64,000 bases of DNA, from the NCBI RefSeq assembly GCF_001591445.1, contig NZ_BCUX01000012.1, forward strand, positions 97,446-161,445. Reading direction: 5' to 3'. The translations under genes were made by a program, and so were the position numbers. This stretch comes from Neobacillus drentensis NBRC 102427 (GTDB lineage: Bacteria > Bacillota > Bacilli > Bacillales > Cytobacillaceae). This document shows, one piece after another, positions 41,808-51,502 of this stretch; positions within the stretch are counted from its first letter, which is position 1; each line of letters begins with the position of its first letter. The notes under the pieces are model-generated. The model saw only the letters and a list, made by a program, of their open reading frames with translations, ran no database searches and had not been told where the DNA came from.

Positions 41808-44511
41808 GACAAATCATCAGACAATGTATAACCAAGTAAAAGAAAAGATTTCAGGAACTCTTCAGGAACAAAGTGGTTTGCAGGAAGATACCATCCAAGC
41901 AGTTATCGAAGAATGGAAAACTTTAATCAAAGTTACACAACCCCAGTACTTAAAGACTATTTTAGGAATAGCAGATGCTAATAATATACGCGAATTATCA
42001 TCAGAGGAATGGAAATATCTCCAAAATGAAATGGAGCAATCCTTTAACGTACGAATCACCACTGGGATTCTTGTAACAGGTGAAGAGCAGAAGAATAGAG
42101 ACACCACTTGGTGGACAGGGAAAAAACAGCTCCAATCTGATAATTATTATCTAACTAATTATATGACGTACATGAAACGTGATTTACCGCAAAAAGTACT
42201 AGAAACTATTAATGAAGATACTGATGCCATTATGAATAACTTAGCAGATCCTGATTTAGAGTCCTTCTCAAGGTATGGTATGGTTGTCGGCCATGTCCAA
42301 TCAGGAAAGACCTCTAACTATGCTTCGTTAATTTGTAAGGCTGCTGATGCCGGTTATCGTTTTATCGTTGTTATTGCCGGCGGGCAAAATAACTTGCGAG
42401 ACCAGACACAAGCACGATTAGATGAAGTGTTTGTCGGAGCAAATTACATTGGTGTCGGGCAATTAGCTGGATTTAAAAGAGAAAAAATGCCTGCAAGTTT
42501 AACCAATGCAAAAAATGATTTTAAAGTTGAAACTGCAAGAGCGCAGGGAACTACAAACTTTGATAATATGAAGCAACCAATTTTAGTTGTGATTAAAAAA
42601 CATACGAAGACTTTAGATCATCTATTAAAATGGTTAGATATTCATTATAAGAATCAGGTGGATAAACCGATGCTGGTCATTGATGATGAATCAGATTATG
42701 CGTCGATTAATACAAAAAAAGAAGAAGATCCAACCGTTATCAATGAGAAGATACGGCTTCTTTTACAGAAATTCAAGAAAAGTGCCTATGTAGCCTATAC
42801 GGCAACGCCATATGCTAACATTTTCATCGATCATAATGCGAAAAATGATGGTGCAGGCAGAGATTTATTCCCGAGCGATTTTATTTACGCGTTAGAAGCA
42901 CCATCTAATTATTTTGGTGCAGAGAAGATTTTTAATAAAGACAATGAGAAGTATGTGGTCGAAATTCCTATTGATGAAGTTGTTTATGAACTAGATGAGG
43001 ACATTCTCTATCCTCCAAATGAAATCCCTTTTGTCATTAAACACAAAAAGGACTATGATAGTGAATTAAAAAAACTGCCTGAAAGTTTAAAGGATGCCGT
43101 TCGTTTATTTGTTATTAATATAGCGATTCGTAATTTACGTAATCAAAAAAAGCATAATAGTATGTTAATCCATATTTCTAGATTCACTGGCGTTCATGTT
43201 AAGGTGAAAAAACTAGTAGCAAGTTACTTTGAGGATCTTAAAGCGGAAATTAAAGCATACGGTAACCTAGCGAATCCGAGCAAGTATCCACATTTGAATG
43301 ATATGAAAGATACATTTTCTGCAAGATTAAAAGGAATCGAGTTCGATTTTGGCACGATTTTAAAAGAAGTATGTTTATTAGTAGATTCCATCCAAGTTGT
43401 AGATGTACATCAAAAAGCCAAAATACCTTTAGCATATCGAAAGGATGTTCAATCAAATGTTATCGTAATTGGCGGGTTAAGCCTGTCCCGCGGTTTTACA
43501 TTAGAGGGATTAAGTGTTAGTTATTTCTTAAGAACGACTATTTACTATGATACATTAATGCAAATGGGAAGATGGTTTGGTTACCGAATTGGTTATGAAG
43601 ATATTTGCAGGGTGTACTTAACGGATGATATAAATAAGAAATTTGGTTTTATTATTGATGCTACCAATGAATTAGTCAGCCGTTTAAATGTTATGCGAGA
43701 AGAAAATTTAACACCGGATGACTTTGGATTGGCCGTTCAATTGCATCCAGACAGTCTCCTTCAGGTGACAGCCCGTAATAAGTCAAAATATACAGAAGAT
43801 ATGTATATAGAGATGAACCTGGATGGACAGATTAAAGAAACTAGATGGATCAGCAATATACCAGCAGATCTTGATGCAAATGAAGCACTGTTAAAAGGAA
43901 CGATCCTAGCCCTACAAAATGGCGGTTTCGAGCATATAGCAACCGATAGTCATGTTTGGAAAAATGTTGATAAAACGATTGTTCAACGATTCGTGGGAAA
44001 TTACAGATTATATAAAAATGACCCTTTGGGATTAAAATCGAGAATGCCGATTGAATTTATTAAAGATTATATTGAAAGAGTTAATATAGACTGGGATGTA
44101 GTCTTATACAATGGTAAAGACGACGCTGAATTTTTCCAGGTTGATTCCATACAAGTACATCGGCAATACCGGTCTGTAAAAGAAAAACAGGGGTATTTCG
44201 AAGTAGCTAATAGACAGCTTTCACGTGCGAATCCGGAAAGTATTATCATGCCGGCCAAATTCAAAAAATTAATATCACCTCAAATGCGCGGAAAATTGGA
44301 GAAACCAGTACTTTTCGCGCATGCGTTAGAACTTGAGGATTCAAATAATAATATTAAAATAAACGCTGTTGGGTTTAGTATCAGCTTCCCAACCTCAATT
44401 GATCCCTTTGTTAACAATGTAAAAGTTCGAATTAATAGTGTGTATAAAAAGCAGCTGGAAGAAGCTTATAAAGAAGAAGCTGATGAAGACGGTGTCTACG
44501 AAGATGAATAA
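41785..44511 (+). CDS. Z1-domain helicase-like protein, cassette 2
   Basis: 908 residues. Walker A GHVQSGKTSNY (169-179), Walker B LVIDDESDYAS (297-307, DESD where cassette 1 has DEAD), YTATPYANIF (338-347), GGLSLSRGFTLEGL (563-576) and QMGRWFGYR (593-601). The N-terminal 160 residues differ most from cassette 1 and could confer partner specificity. TTG 41785 is six bases after GGAGG; ATG 41791 is the alternative. Coupled to both neighbours by overlaps. Confidence 0.91.
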   Translation: MKMQTNTETNHQTMYNQVKEKISGTLQEQSGLQEDTIQAVIEEWKTLIKVTQPQYLKTILGIADANNIRELSSEEWKYLQNEMEQSFNVRITTGILVTGEEQKNRDTTWWTGKKQLQSDNYYLTNYMTYMKRDLPQKVLETINEDTDAIMNNLADPDLESFSRYGMVVGHVQSGKTSNYASLICKAADAGYRFIVVIAGGQNNLRDQTQARLDEVFVGANYIGVGQLAGFKREKMPASLTNAKNDFKVETARAQGTTNFDNMKQPILVVIKKHTKTLDHLLKWLDIHYKNQVDKPMLVIDDESDYASINTKKEEDPTVINEKIRLLLQKFKKSAYVAYTATPYANIFIDHNAKNDGAGRDLFPSDFIYALEAPSNYFGAEKIFNKDNEKYVVEIPIDEVVYELDEDILYPPNEIPFVIKHKKDYDSELKKLPESLKDAVRLFVINIAIRNLRNQKKHNSMLIHISRFTGVHVKVKKLVASYFEDLKAEIKAYGNLANPSKYPHLNDMKDTFSARLKGIEFDFGTILKEVCLLVDSIQVVDVHQKAKIPLAYRKDVQSNVIVIGGLSLSRGFTLEGLSVSYFLRTTIYYDTLMQMGRWFGYRIGYEDICRVYLTDDINKKFGFIIDATNELVSRLNVMREENLTPDDFGLAVQLHPDSLLQVTARNKSKYTEDMYIEMNLDGQIKETRWISNIPADLDANEALLKGTILALQNGGFEHIATDSHVWKNVDKTIVQRFVGNYRLYKNDPLGLKSRMPIEFIKDYIERVNIDWDVVLYNGKDDAEFFQVDSIQVHRQYRSVKEKQGYFEVANRQLSRANPESIIMPAKFKKLISPQMRGKLEKPVLFAHALELEDSNNNIKINAVGFSISFPTSIDPFVNNVKVRINSVYKKQLEEAYKEEADEDGVYEDE

Positions 44512-45427
44512 TCCCTGGTTGCAATTAGACCGGCTCAGCCGGATAAGAGTTAAAGAATCAATCAAATACAATGCGTTTTGGATTGTGGATGCCTTCAATC
44601 AATATGGATTAATGATTCAATGTGATGAAGACTTTATGCAGCCTATCCGCGAGATTAAGCTGAATGGAATTCAGATTCAGCTTGATCAATCTTCAACTCC
44701 GAATAAGCTGATTTTACTATTAAAAGAAACGAAGGACTGGGAAATTTTCTTAATCCTTTGCAATGACTTACTTAATGTTATGAAGCAACATGATGAAGAT
44801 ATTATTGTAAATGTAATGAAGCGGTTAGAACGCTGGCAAAAGTTGCTTCGCAAATCTGCCTTTAAAATTATGTCCAAAGAAGAACAAATGGGCTTGTACA
44901 GCGAATTAAAAATTTTACGTGATTACATCATTCCTGCCTATGGATATAGTGCCGGTATCCACGGCTGGGTTGGCGCACTTGGAGATAAACAGGATTTCCT
45001 TCTGGAGAACTTCGCAATTGAAGTAAAATCCTTTCGGATGACTTCAGGTAATCTTGTTTGGATTTCTTCAAAAGAACAATTGAATTCAGAAAAAAATCCT
45101 TTGTATCTTTTTGCCTGTGCTCTAAATGAAGCAGGTAGCGGGGAAACCATAGCGGACTTAGCTAAATCTATTAAAGAAAAAATTGCAAATGAAAGCCTTT
45201 CAACTGAGTTTATTGAGAAGGTTGAAGTGTATGGTTATTTTCCAGAAATACCGCAAGAATCTCTATCAAAGTTTCTTTTGGAGCAAGTTAAGGGTTATGA
45301 AGTACGAGATGGATTTCCTAAAATAGCTTTGGAACATGTTTCTCCGTTGATACCAAACATGAAATACAGCATTGAGTTATCAGGCTGTTCACAGTTTAAG
45401 GTGAATATGAATGCAATTTTTAAATAA
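44504..45427 (+). CDS. PD-(D/E)XK nuclease-like protein (DUF4420), cassette 2
   Basis: 307 residues from ATG 44504, whose ATGAATAA overlaps the Z1 stop. The core keeps GLYSELKILRDY (Glu134) and DKQDFLLENFAIEVKSF (Asp164, Glu173, Lys175). It is shorter than the cassette 1 protein, mostly at the N-terminus. It is the predicted cutting subunit of cassette 2, and the next gene starts 15 bases later. Earlier in-frame starts inside the Z1 gene have no binding site. Confidence 0.85.
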   Translation: MNNPWLQLDRLSRIRVKESIKYNAFWIVDAFNQYGLMIQCDEDFMQPIREIKLNGIQIQLDQSSTPNKLILLLKETKDWEIFLILCNDLLNVMKQHDEDIIVNVMKRLERWQKLLRKSAFKIMSKEEQMGLYSELKILRDYIIPAYGYSAGIHGWVGALGDKQDFLLENFAIEVKSFRMTSGNLVWISSKEQLNSEKNPLYLFACALNEAGSGETIADLAKSIKEKIANESLSTEFIEKVEVYGYFPEIPQESLSKFLLEQVKGYEVRDGFPKIALEHVSPLIPNMKYSIELSGCSQFKVNMNAIFK

Positions 45428-45442
45428 ATGGAGATGTAAATA

Positions 45443-47485
45443 ATGATAACTTTAGAAGAGTTCCATCAAGACTTCTTACAATCTATCCTTTCTGATTCAG
45501 AAAGCCGTGGATTAATGAAAGCCCAATCATTTTTCGAATTAGTATGTGAGGATCTCATGCAGGTGGGGGACTTGACCAATAATTACGAAATGGCAGAGTT
45601 TATTAAAACTGGCTGCGAAGTGTATGGATATGATTTTGATGAGGATCGGAAAATATTTACACTAATTAATTTTCAATTCTTTCAGGATGATGGGATCGAA
45701 ACATTAACGAAACAGCATGTAACGACAAAGTTTAAACGCTTGAAAAAATTTGCAGAATTAAGCCTGGATGGTTTATATCAAGATTTAGAAGAAACATCTG
45801 ATGCTTATTCACTGGCATTTAATTTACATCGACATTCGCATAATAAGTTAATTGATAAGTTCCGTTTGATTATTTTAACCGATGGTAAATTGACAAGTAC
45901 TATTTCACGTATTCCAAATGAATCGGTTGAAGGTATTTTATGCGAACATCAAATTATTGATATTAATTATTTATATAGTATCTTCATGTCTGAAAACGGA
46001 TCAGGTTCATACGAAATTAACTTGAATATACCGTTTTTAGAAGTTCATACCCAATCTGATGAATATCAATCCTATTTAGGGATTATGGACGGGGAACAAT
46101 TATTTAAAATATATGATGATTACGGGCAAAAACTTCTTGAAGAGAATGTTCGTACCTTTTTACAATTTAGGGGCGGGGTTAACAAAGGAATACGAAATAC
46201 TATTCAATATAAACCGGATATGTTTTTCGCATATAATAATGGAATCACTGCAACGGCAACTAATGTTGAAACACGAGATGGAAAAATTACCAAAATAACA
46301 GATTTTCAAATTGTGAATGGCGGTCAAACCACGTCTGCCATCTATGCAGCTAAAAAGAACTCAAAAATTGATATCTCAAAGATATCGGTCCAAATGAAAT
46401 TATCAGTTGTGAATAATATTGAGAAAAAAGGCGAGTTTGTATCGAGCGTATCTCAGTATGCCAATACTCAAAATAAAGTAAACAAGTCTGATTTCTTCTC
46501 AAATAGTCCATTCCATAAAGAAATGAAGGATTATTCAAAACGGATTTGGGTGTCTTCTCGCGGAGGTTCTCAGAAACGTACTCATTGGTTCTATGAAAGA
46601 GTACGCGGAGAGTATTTAAATGAGCAGGCCTATTTAACTCCAGCGAAGAAAAGACAATTCCAGCTAGAAAATCCAAAAGATAAGCTGATTGAAAAAACAT
46701 TCTTGGCAAAGAGTGAAATTGCTTGGGACCGAAAACCGCATATCGTTTCGAAAGGTGCACAATACAGCTTTGAAGAGTTTGCGAATTCGGTAACAGATAC
46801 GTTAGAGAAAAATCAAATGGCGATAACAGAAAAGTATTTTAAGGATGCTGTTTCAAGGATCATTCTATTTAGAGCAACTGAAAAGATTGTCTCGAAGGCT
46901 TCTTGGTATGAAAATGCCTTCAGAGCACAAACAGTTGCGTATTCTATAGCATTGCTCTCACATGCAATTCATAAAAAGAAGGTATTTTTTGACTTTTCTA
47001 AGATATGGGAAGAACAGGACTTGCCGGCTGAATTAATAGGATTAATGAATGTCATTACTAAGAAAGTATATAACAGAATTACGAATCCACCAGCAGGAAC
47101 AGCCAATGTTGCACAATGGTGTAAAAAAGAGGCATGCTGGAACGACGTTCGTGGCATAGAGTTTGATTTATCACCACTTAAGAAAATGGTTATCACTACT
47201 GAAGAAGCAAAGTATGAGCAAAAATCTGGAAAAAGAGAAAAAGAATTAGACAACGGTATTGAAATCCAAGCGTTTGTTATTCAAACCAATTTTGAACATT
47301 GGATTCAGCTTTTCGGCTATTATCAAAGCAATAATAACTTAAGGTCATTAACCATTACTCAAAGGGACATCTTAATGAGATATATCAACGGAAAACTCTC
47401 TTTACCATCTGAAAAACAGTCGAAAGTACTCTATTCCTTATATCAGAAAGCTGCTAAAGAAGGATGGGAAATATTAAATAGTTAA
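45443..47485 (+). CDS. AIPR protein with C-terminal extension, cassette 2
   Basis: 680 residues. AIPR motifs: ENVRTFLQFRGGVNKGIRNT, FFAYNNGITATA, IVNGGQTTSAIYAA, YANTQNKVNKSDFF and WFYERVRGEY. After the conserved KKEACW that ends the cassette 1 protein there are about 85 further residues, including LSLPSEKQSKVLYSLYQKA, a helical segment that may bind a partner. ATG 45443 follows GGAGATG. It is the last gene of cassette 2; a hairpin at 47644 may end the transcript. Confidence 0.9.
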   Translation: MITLEEFHQDFLQSILSDSESRGLMKAQSFFELVCEDLMQVGDLTNNYEMAEFIKTGCEVYGYDFDEDRKIFTLINFQFFQDDGIETLTKQHVTTKFKRLKKFAELSLDGLYQDLEETSDAYSLAFNLHRHSHNKLIDKFRLIILTDGKLTSTISRIPNESVEGILCEHQIIDINYLYSIFMSENGSGSYEINLNIPFLEVHTQSDEYQSYLGIMDGEQLFKIYDDYGQKLLEENVRTFLQFRGGVNKGIRNTIQYKPDMFFAYNNGITATATNVETRDGKITKITDFQIVNGGQTTSAIYAAKKNSKIDISKISVQMKLSVVNNIEKKGEFVSSVSQYANTQNKVNKSDFFSNSPFHKEMKDYSKRIWVSSRGGSQKRTHWFYERVRGEYLNEQAYLTPAKKRQFQLENPKDKLIEKTFLAKSEIAWDRKPHIVSKGAQYSFEEFANSVTDTLEKNQMAITEKYFKDAVSRIILFRATEKIVSKASWYENAFRAQTVAYSIALLSHAIHKKKVFFDFSKIWEEQDLPAELIGLMNVITKKVYNRITNPPAGTANVAQWCKKEACWNDVRGIEFDLSPLKKMVITTEEAKYEQKSGKREKELDNGIEIQAFVIQTNFEHWIQLFGYYQSNNNLRSLTITQRDILMRYINGKLSLPSEKQSKVLYSLYQKAAKEGWEILNS

Positions 47486-47754
47486 ATAAACGTAGCACTT
47501 TTTGTATAGAGAGGAGATTAATTATAAGATATGTATGTATCGAGCGCTGTGAAACGTAACTATGCAAAGTTTATTGGGCTTTACTAACAAGAATACAGTT
47601 TTTAAATGACGTTTACATATTAACACTTGAATTAGATAATATGAAGCATTCGGTGCCATTTAGCAACGGGTGCTTTCTTATTTTCCCCGTATGTTACAAT
47701 GAGCAATACTTCATTGCTTACATCTATTCCAGAACTTTATTCCCCTAATCGCAG
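47486..47754. other. Intergenic region with possible terminator
   Basis: A hairpin at 47644-47682 (AAGCATTCGGTGCC with GCAACGGGTGCTT, then TTCTTATTTTCC) is the best terminator candidate for cassette 2. No frame is supported in the rest. Confidence 0.45.
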
Positions 47755-47895
47755 TCATCCATCCGTTCTTAAAGGAGGATTAACAAAGTGTTGATCACTA
47801 TATTCACTCAAAAAGTTTTTGTCTAAGTTACCAAAAATGACTACATACTTAATATGTTTTCCATCACTCTTTTGAATAGGGAACTTTATTTTCAT
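47755..47895 (-). CDS. Short frame downstream of vsr, possible gene remnant
   Basis: A 46-codon frame on the minus strand (MKIKFPIQKSDGKHIKYVVI at its start) begins 21 bases after the vsr stop. The composition looks like protein but there is no clear ribosome binding site. It may be the stump of a lost gene of the restriction locus or a chance frame. No family is recognised. Confidence 0.3.
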   Translation of the reverse strand: MKIKFPIQKSDGKHIKYVVIFGNLDKNFLSEYSDQHFVNPPLRTDG

Positions 47896-47916
47896 GATTG
47901 GGATAAGGACTAGACT

Positions 47917-48351
47917 TCATGAATGTTTTTTTGAAATATCTATTCCATTAATATTTTTTATAAATGTTGCAATTTTGATAATAGCTTGATTAAAATCCTT
48001 TTTGAATTCATGCTCCCATACCCTCAAAATATTCCAACCGTTACCTCTATAATATGAATTTACTTCAACATCTCTCCTTCTGTTTCTATCCAGTTTTTTT
48101 TGCCAATAGTCTTGGTTCGATTTTGGCATATTACCGTGATCAGGGCAACAATGCCAGAAACATGAGTCAATAAAAATGACGATTTTATACTTTTTTATTG
48201 CAATGTCAGGTTTTCCAAGCAACTTAACATTTTTCCGATAACGGAATCCCATCTTCCATAGGGCTTTAGAAACTCTATTTTCAAGGGCTGATTGTGACTT
48301 TATTGCTTTCATATTTTTTGTTCTTTGTTCTATTGTTAAGTTATCAGCCAC
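47917..48351 (-). CDS. vsr: Vsr very short patch repair endonuclease
   Basis: 144 residues with the Vsr pattern: NMKAIKSQSALENRVSKAL, FRYRKNVKLLGKPDIAIKKY (catalytic Asp), FIDSCFWHCCPDH (zinc and active-site residues), DYWQKKLDRNRRRD and GWNILRVWEHE. Vsr nicks beside T:G mismatches that arise when 5-methylcytosine deaminates, so it belongs functionally to the C5 methyltransferase at 38323. GTG 48351 is the start, with a weak site. It is convergent to cassette 2 and marks the right edge of the locus. Confidence 0.93.
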   Translation of the reverse strand: MADNLTIEQRTKNMKAIKSQSALENRVSKALWKMGFRYRKNVKLLGKPDIAIKKYKIVIFIDSCFWHCCPDHGNMPKSNQDYWQKKLDRNRRRDVEVNSYYRGNGWNILRVWEHEFKKDFNQAIIKIATFIKNINGIDISKKHS

Positions 48352-48564
48352 TTAGGTCACATCCATTTAGTTATTAACTACTATTATTTATCCCCAAATA
48401 GTGAAAAAATAACAAAAAGCGAAATCATCAAATTGCAGTATTTTCCTGAGCAAATATAACAAGGATTAGGATTCCAACTATATGGAATTTTTTTATTATT
48501 GGAAAATTAACCCTTATACTCTATCATTAAGATAATAGGATGATCTGCTTAGTGGATTGATATT

Positions 48565-48678
48565 TTGGAAAAAGTAAATGTAATTGAGAGAATTAAAGAT
48601 AAATTTTTAGAAAATGGGAACATAATAGAAATTCCCTTATTAAAAGGGCAAAAAGCATTTCAAGCAGTTTTAAAATAA
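48565..48678 (+). CDS. 37-residue frame, doubtful
   Basis: TTG 48565 opens MEKVNVIERIKDKFLENGNI, ending QAVLK. It reads like the N-terminus of a longer protein, but the ribosome binding site is poor and nothing continues it. It may be a remnant. Beyond this, 48352-48795 shows nothing. Confidence 0.25.
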   Translation: MEKVNVIERIKDKFLENGNIIEIPLLKGQKAFQAVLK

Positions 48679-48795
48679 AATGGCATTAGCGTCAGCAATT
48701 AAGCCAGTCAACCTTTTCTACCCTTTGAGTATATTAGGGATAGCCAAATTAAAATAAAAATAGACAACCATTTCTGTCGATGGGGGGGATTTAGG

Positions 48796-49263
48796 ATGGA
48801 ACTATATTTTTATGAAGAGGGATATAAAAATGACATCGAACAATATCAATTAACGGAGGAACAACTTCGTTTTACTGGTAAGCCAACAGAATGTATCAAC
48901 CTTTCAAATGAAGACCAAGATCGTTTTTCAATTTTAGCGATGGATCAGGAACATTTGGTCACCTTTTTCGATCTGCATAAAAATGAAGGAGTTAAACCAT
49001 TCTCAAATAATGATAGTTCCATTTTACTAAGAGCCTTTTCGACAGATTTCCGTTATCAAGGGAAGGGGTATGCCAAAAATGCCCTTTTGCAATTACCTTC
49101 CTTTGTAAAGGAACACTTTAATGAAACGAATGAAATTGTCCTAGCAGTTAACCTTCAAAATACAGCCGCTCAAGAATTATATAAAAAATGTGGATTTATT
49201 GATGAAGGTGAACGAAGGATGGGGAAAAAAGGAGAACTGATCATCATGAGTTATCATTTGTAG
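48796..49263 (+). CDS. GNAT acetyltransferase
   Basis: 155 residues. The acetyl-CoA loop reads DFRYQGKGYAKNAL, followed by LAVNLQNTAAQELYKKCGF, the typical GNAT C-terminal strand and helix. It transfers acetyl groups to an unknown small molecule or protein. ATG 48796 follows GGGGGGATTTAGG. Single gene just outside the restriction island. Confidence 0.85.
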   Translation: MELYFYEEGYKNDIEQYQLTEEQLRFTGKPTECINLSNEDQDRFSILAMDQEHLVTFFDLHKNEGVKPFSNNDSSILLRAFSTDFRYQGKGYAKNALLQLPSFVKEHFNETNEIVLAVNLQNTAAQELYKKCGFIDEGERRMGKKGELIIMSYHL

Positions 49264-49336
49264 ATTTAAGACCGTTCTTATGGATTGTTTTGAATCTAAT
49301 AAATAGTAAAATAGTAGAAAATTGGAGGCGGCTTTT

Positions 49337-49495
49337 ATGATGAATAGCATAATTCCTTTAATAACATTTTTGCCACTAATCGTCCTAGCATTTGTTGTTA
49401 GATGGGTTTATCAAATTAAAAAAAATAGTGAAATTCAAGTGGAGCAAAACAGACAGATTATCTTGCTTTTGCAAAATAAGGATATTAGTAATTAA
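49337..49495 (+). CDS. Small single-pass membrane protein, copy 1
   Basis: 52 residues: one membrane helix (PLITFLPLIVLAFVVRWVY) followed by a charged helix ending LLQNKDISN. The site is TTGGAGGCGGC. A near-identical copy lies at 51598-51753 with matching upstream bases, and a longer relative may be the protein at 55002. The type resembles small membrane peptides common in Bacillus. Function unknown. Confidence 0.7.
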   Translation: MMNSIIPLITFLPLIVLAFVVRWVYQIKKNSEIQVEQNRQIILLLQNKDISN

Positions 49496-49643
49496 CTAGT
49501 TAAGATTTTGGGTAGAATGCGGATGATGCCAGTGCACTTTTATTATGAACAGAGGTGTGTCTTCCTCTTTTTATTTTTGTGAGCATACTGTTAGAATAAT
49601 TTTCCCACAATACTATAATAAGAGCCAGAAGGAGTTGTTAATA

Positions 49644-50369
49644 ATGACACAATCACTAAAAGGAAAAGTAGCGTTTGTAACGGGTGCTGGAAGAGGTATT
49701 GGCAAGGCAGTTGCAATCGCTTTAGCAAATGAAGGTGTAAACATTGGTTTACTCGCAAGAACAGAGTCTGCCTTAAAGGAAGTCGTAAGTGAAGTGGAAG
49801 GTTTGGGAGTTAAAGCAGCTTACGCGGCCGTTGATATTTCATCTCAGGAAGAAGTAGAACAATCGATTAAAAAAATAACGGGCGAGTTGGGTACCGCTGA
49901 TATCCTAATCAATAATGCAGGAATTGGGAAGTTTGAAACACTTTTAGAAATGGATCCGCAGGAATGGAAGAGAATTATTGATGTTAACTTAATGGGCCCC
50001 TATTATGTAACAAAAGCGGTTCTTCCTCAACTTATTGAGAAAAACGGCGGTGATATCATCAACATTTCGTCTACAAATGGGTTAAGCGGCGCTGCCACAT
50101 CCAGTGCCTATAGTGCCTCCAAATTTGGCGTCATCGGCTTAACGGAATCATTAGCACAAGAAGTACGAAGAAATAATATCCGCGTTACCGCATTAACGCC
50201 GAGTACCGTGGCTACTGAACTTGCAGTTAAAACGAACTTAATCGCTGAAAATAATGATGAGAAATATATGCAGCCGGAAGACATTGCTGAATTTATCGTT
50301 GCTCAATTAAAATTGCATCCACGTATTTATGTGAAAACAGCAAGCATGCTGGCAACGAACCCATTCTAA
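49644..50369 (+). CDS. SDR-family 3-oxoacyl-ACP reductase-like (YoxD/FabG type)
   Basis: 241 residues. [11 protein letters not shown] near residue 12, NNAG near 88, ISSTNG with the catalytic Ser, YSASKFGV with Tyr and Lys. It is close to B. subtilis YoxD in length and in the C-terminal [19 protein letters not shown]. It is an NADP-dependent reductase of unknown substrate. ATG 49644 follows AAGGAG; longer in-frame starts lack a site. Ends with a strong terminator. Confidence 0.88.
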   Translation: MTQSLKGKVAFVTGAGRGIGKAVAIALANEGVNIGLLARTESALKEVVSEVEGLGVKAAYAAVDISSQEEVEQSIKKITGELGTADILINNAGIGKFETLLEMDPQEWKRIIDVNLMGPYYVTKAVLPQLIEKNGGDIINISSTNGLSGAATSSAYSASKFGVIGLTESLAQEVRRNNIRVTALTPSTVATELAVKTNLIAENNDEKYMQPEDIAEFIVAQLKLHPRIYVKTASMLATNPF

Positions 50370-50402
50370 TTGAATCGTGTAAATAAACAATAGGTTATTC
50401 GT

Positions 50403-50432
50403 AAAGGCCCAGCTACAGAACTGGGCCTTTTG
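50403..50432 (+). terminator. Terminator after SDR gene
   Basis: AAGGCCCAG and CTGGGCCTT form a perfect stem around CTACAGAA. Confidence 0.8.
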
Positions 50433-50495
50433 TGCTGCCTTAATAAAGATTCCTTTCAGAATTCATCTAACCTAATTGTTACACTTGAAGAAACC

Positions 50496-50530
50496 GGAAA
50501 AAAGGCACCTGACCCCCGATGCGTTACATT
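50496..50530. repeat. Partial GGCACCTGACCCCCGATGCGTTA repeat
   Basis: One arm of the GGTGCCTGACCCC family. It lies just before the truncated frame at 50548. Confidence 0.55.
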
Positions 50531-50547
50531 TCATTCGGAAAACATAG

Positions 50548-50841
50548 AATGAAGCGAAAGAACTGCCTGAACTTTTTATGAAAAATAAGCATGAAACCAC
50601 ACTTTGGAAGATGTTGCGAAGAGTTTCGGATAGGATTACTATTCAGCTCAATAAACAACTCCTTGATGAGGCTTCGTCAGTTGAAACATTTATGTTTAAT
50701 AATATTGGGCTTAGCTTGAATAGAGTAGAAGAGACGCTTTCACTTAAGGAGGGTGAAGAAGTACATGTCCTAAGTTCTAAATTACTAATTCAGCACCCTA
50801 CTTTAGTTTTTAAAGAGGTACTTTCCTTAATTGAAAAGTAA
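50548..50841 (+). pseudogene. Truncated C-terminal gene fragment
   Basis: The frame reads NEAKELPELFMKNKHETTL and continues for about 97 residues to 50841. The first ATG (50578) has no ribosome binding site and the protein-like sequence extends upstream of it until a stop next to the palindromic repeat. It is most likely the tail of a longer gene cut off there. No family is recognised; the content is helical and charged. Confidence 0.5.
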
Positions 50842-50919
50842 TATCAATTGTTAAATTAATTATGTGTAGATTGGCAAATAAATAAGTAAAATGTTTTGAG
50901 AAATATATATACTATAAAG

Positions 50920-50950
50920 AACCTTGTAGATTAAATCTGCAAGGTTTTTG
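50920..50950 (+). terminator. Terminator hairpin
   Basis: AACCTTGTAGATT pairs with a downstream TCTGCAAGGTT arm, followed by TTTTG. Confidence 0.65.
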
Positions 50951-51079
50951 CTATAATTGAGTTAACATTTGGAAAATTTATGCTAATTGGGGTTACAAAG
51001 CTTAAACTACCAATCATTTATTTAATTTAGCCTTAAAACCATGGAATATAAGGAACTAAAATAAAAATGAGGTGATTGC

Positions 51080-51382
51080 ATGCTGAGATGTGCCTGGTGC
51101 ATGAAGAAAATTAAAGAAGAAAAACAAGTGTATTCGTTAAGCGTAAAGTTTGCAGAAGGAAAAGAAATTTCGGATGAGGATGGGCGGATTACCCATATTC
51201 GCCTCGAATCACGAAATACTAGTGTTCCTATGATTGTTACTGGAAGAAATTCAGAAGCAAAATTGAAAGGAATTGATGGGGTATTTCCTTTTTGCAGTGA
51301 GAAATGTGGAAAGAAAATGAAAGATATTGTTAGTCGGGAATTAGCGACTTTTGAAGCAGTGAAGGATATATATATTAAATAA
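51080..51382 (+). CDS. Small zinc-ribbon-like protein
   Basis: 100 residues with CAWC (Cys4-x2-Cys7) at the N-terminus and CSEKC near residue 75, four cysteines that could bind zinc. The middle is beta-rich. ATG 51080 follows GAGGTGATTGC. It stands alone. Function unknown; the type suggests nucleic-acid or protein binding. Confidence 0.72.
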   Translation: MLRCAWCMKKIKEEKQVYSLSVKFAEGKEISDEDGRITHIRLESRNTSVPMIVTGRNSEAKLKGIDGVFPFCSEKCGKKMKDIVSRELATFEAVKDIYIK

Positions 51383-51434
51383 ACATTCGTTTTTTATCTA
51401 GGTAACTCATAGTACTTAATGGTTAGAAAAAACG

Positions 51435-51502
51435 AATCAAACGATTGATTAAATCGGTGGAGCCCTTGGTACATATGCTCTAAAAAACTAACCAAACGTT
51501 TG
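51435..51502. promoter_or_regulatory. Two TetR-type operator-like palindromes
   Basis: AATCAAACGATTGATT (51435-51450) and ACCAAACGTTTGATT (ending 51505) share the AATCAAACGTTTGATT pattern with twofold symmetry, 50 bases apart. No TetR gene lies nearby. They may be leftovers of a lost operon or sites for a distant regulator. Confidence 0.4.

Noticed and set aside
26402..48678. Prophage
   Set aside because: No capsid, tail, terminase, integrase or lysis genes are present; the island holds defence and toxin-like genes only.
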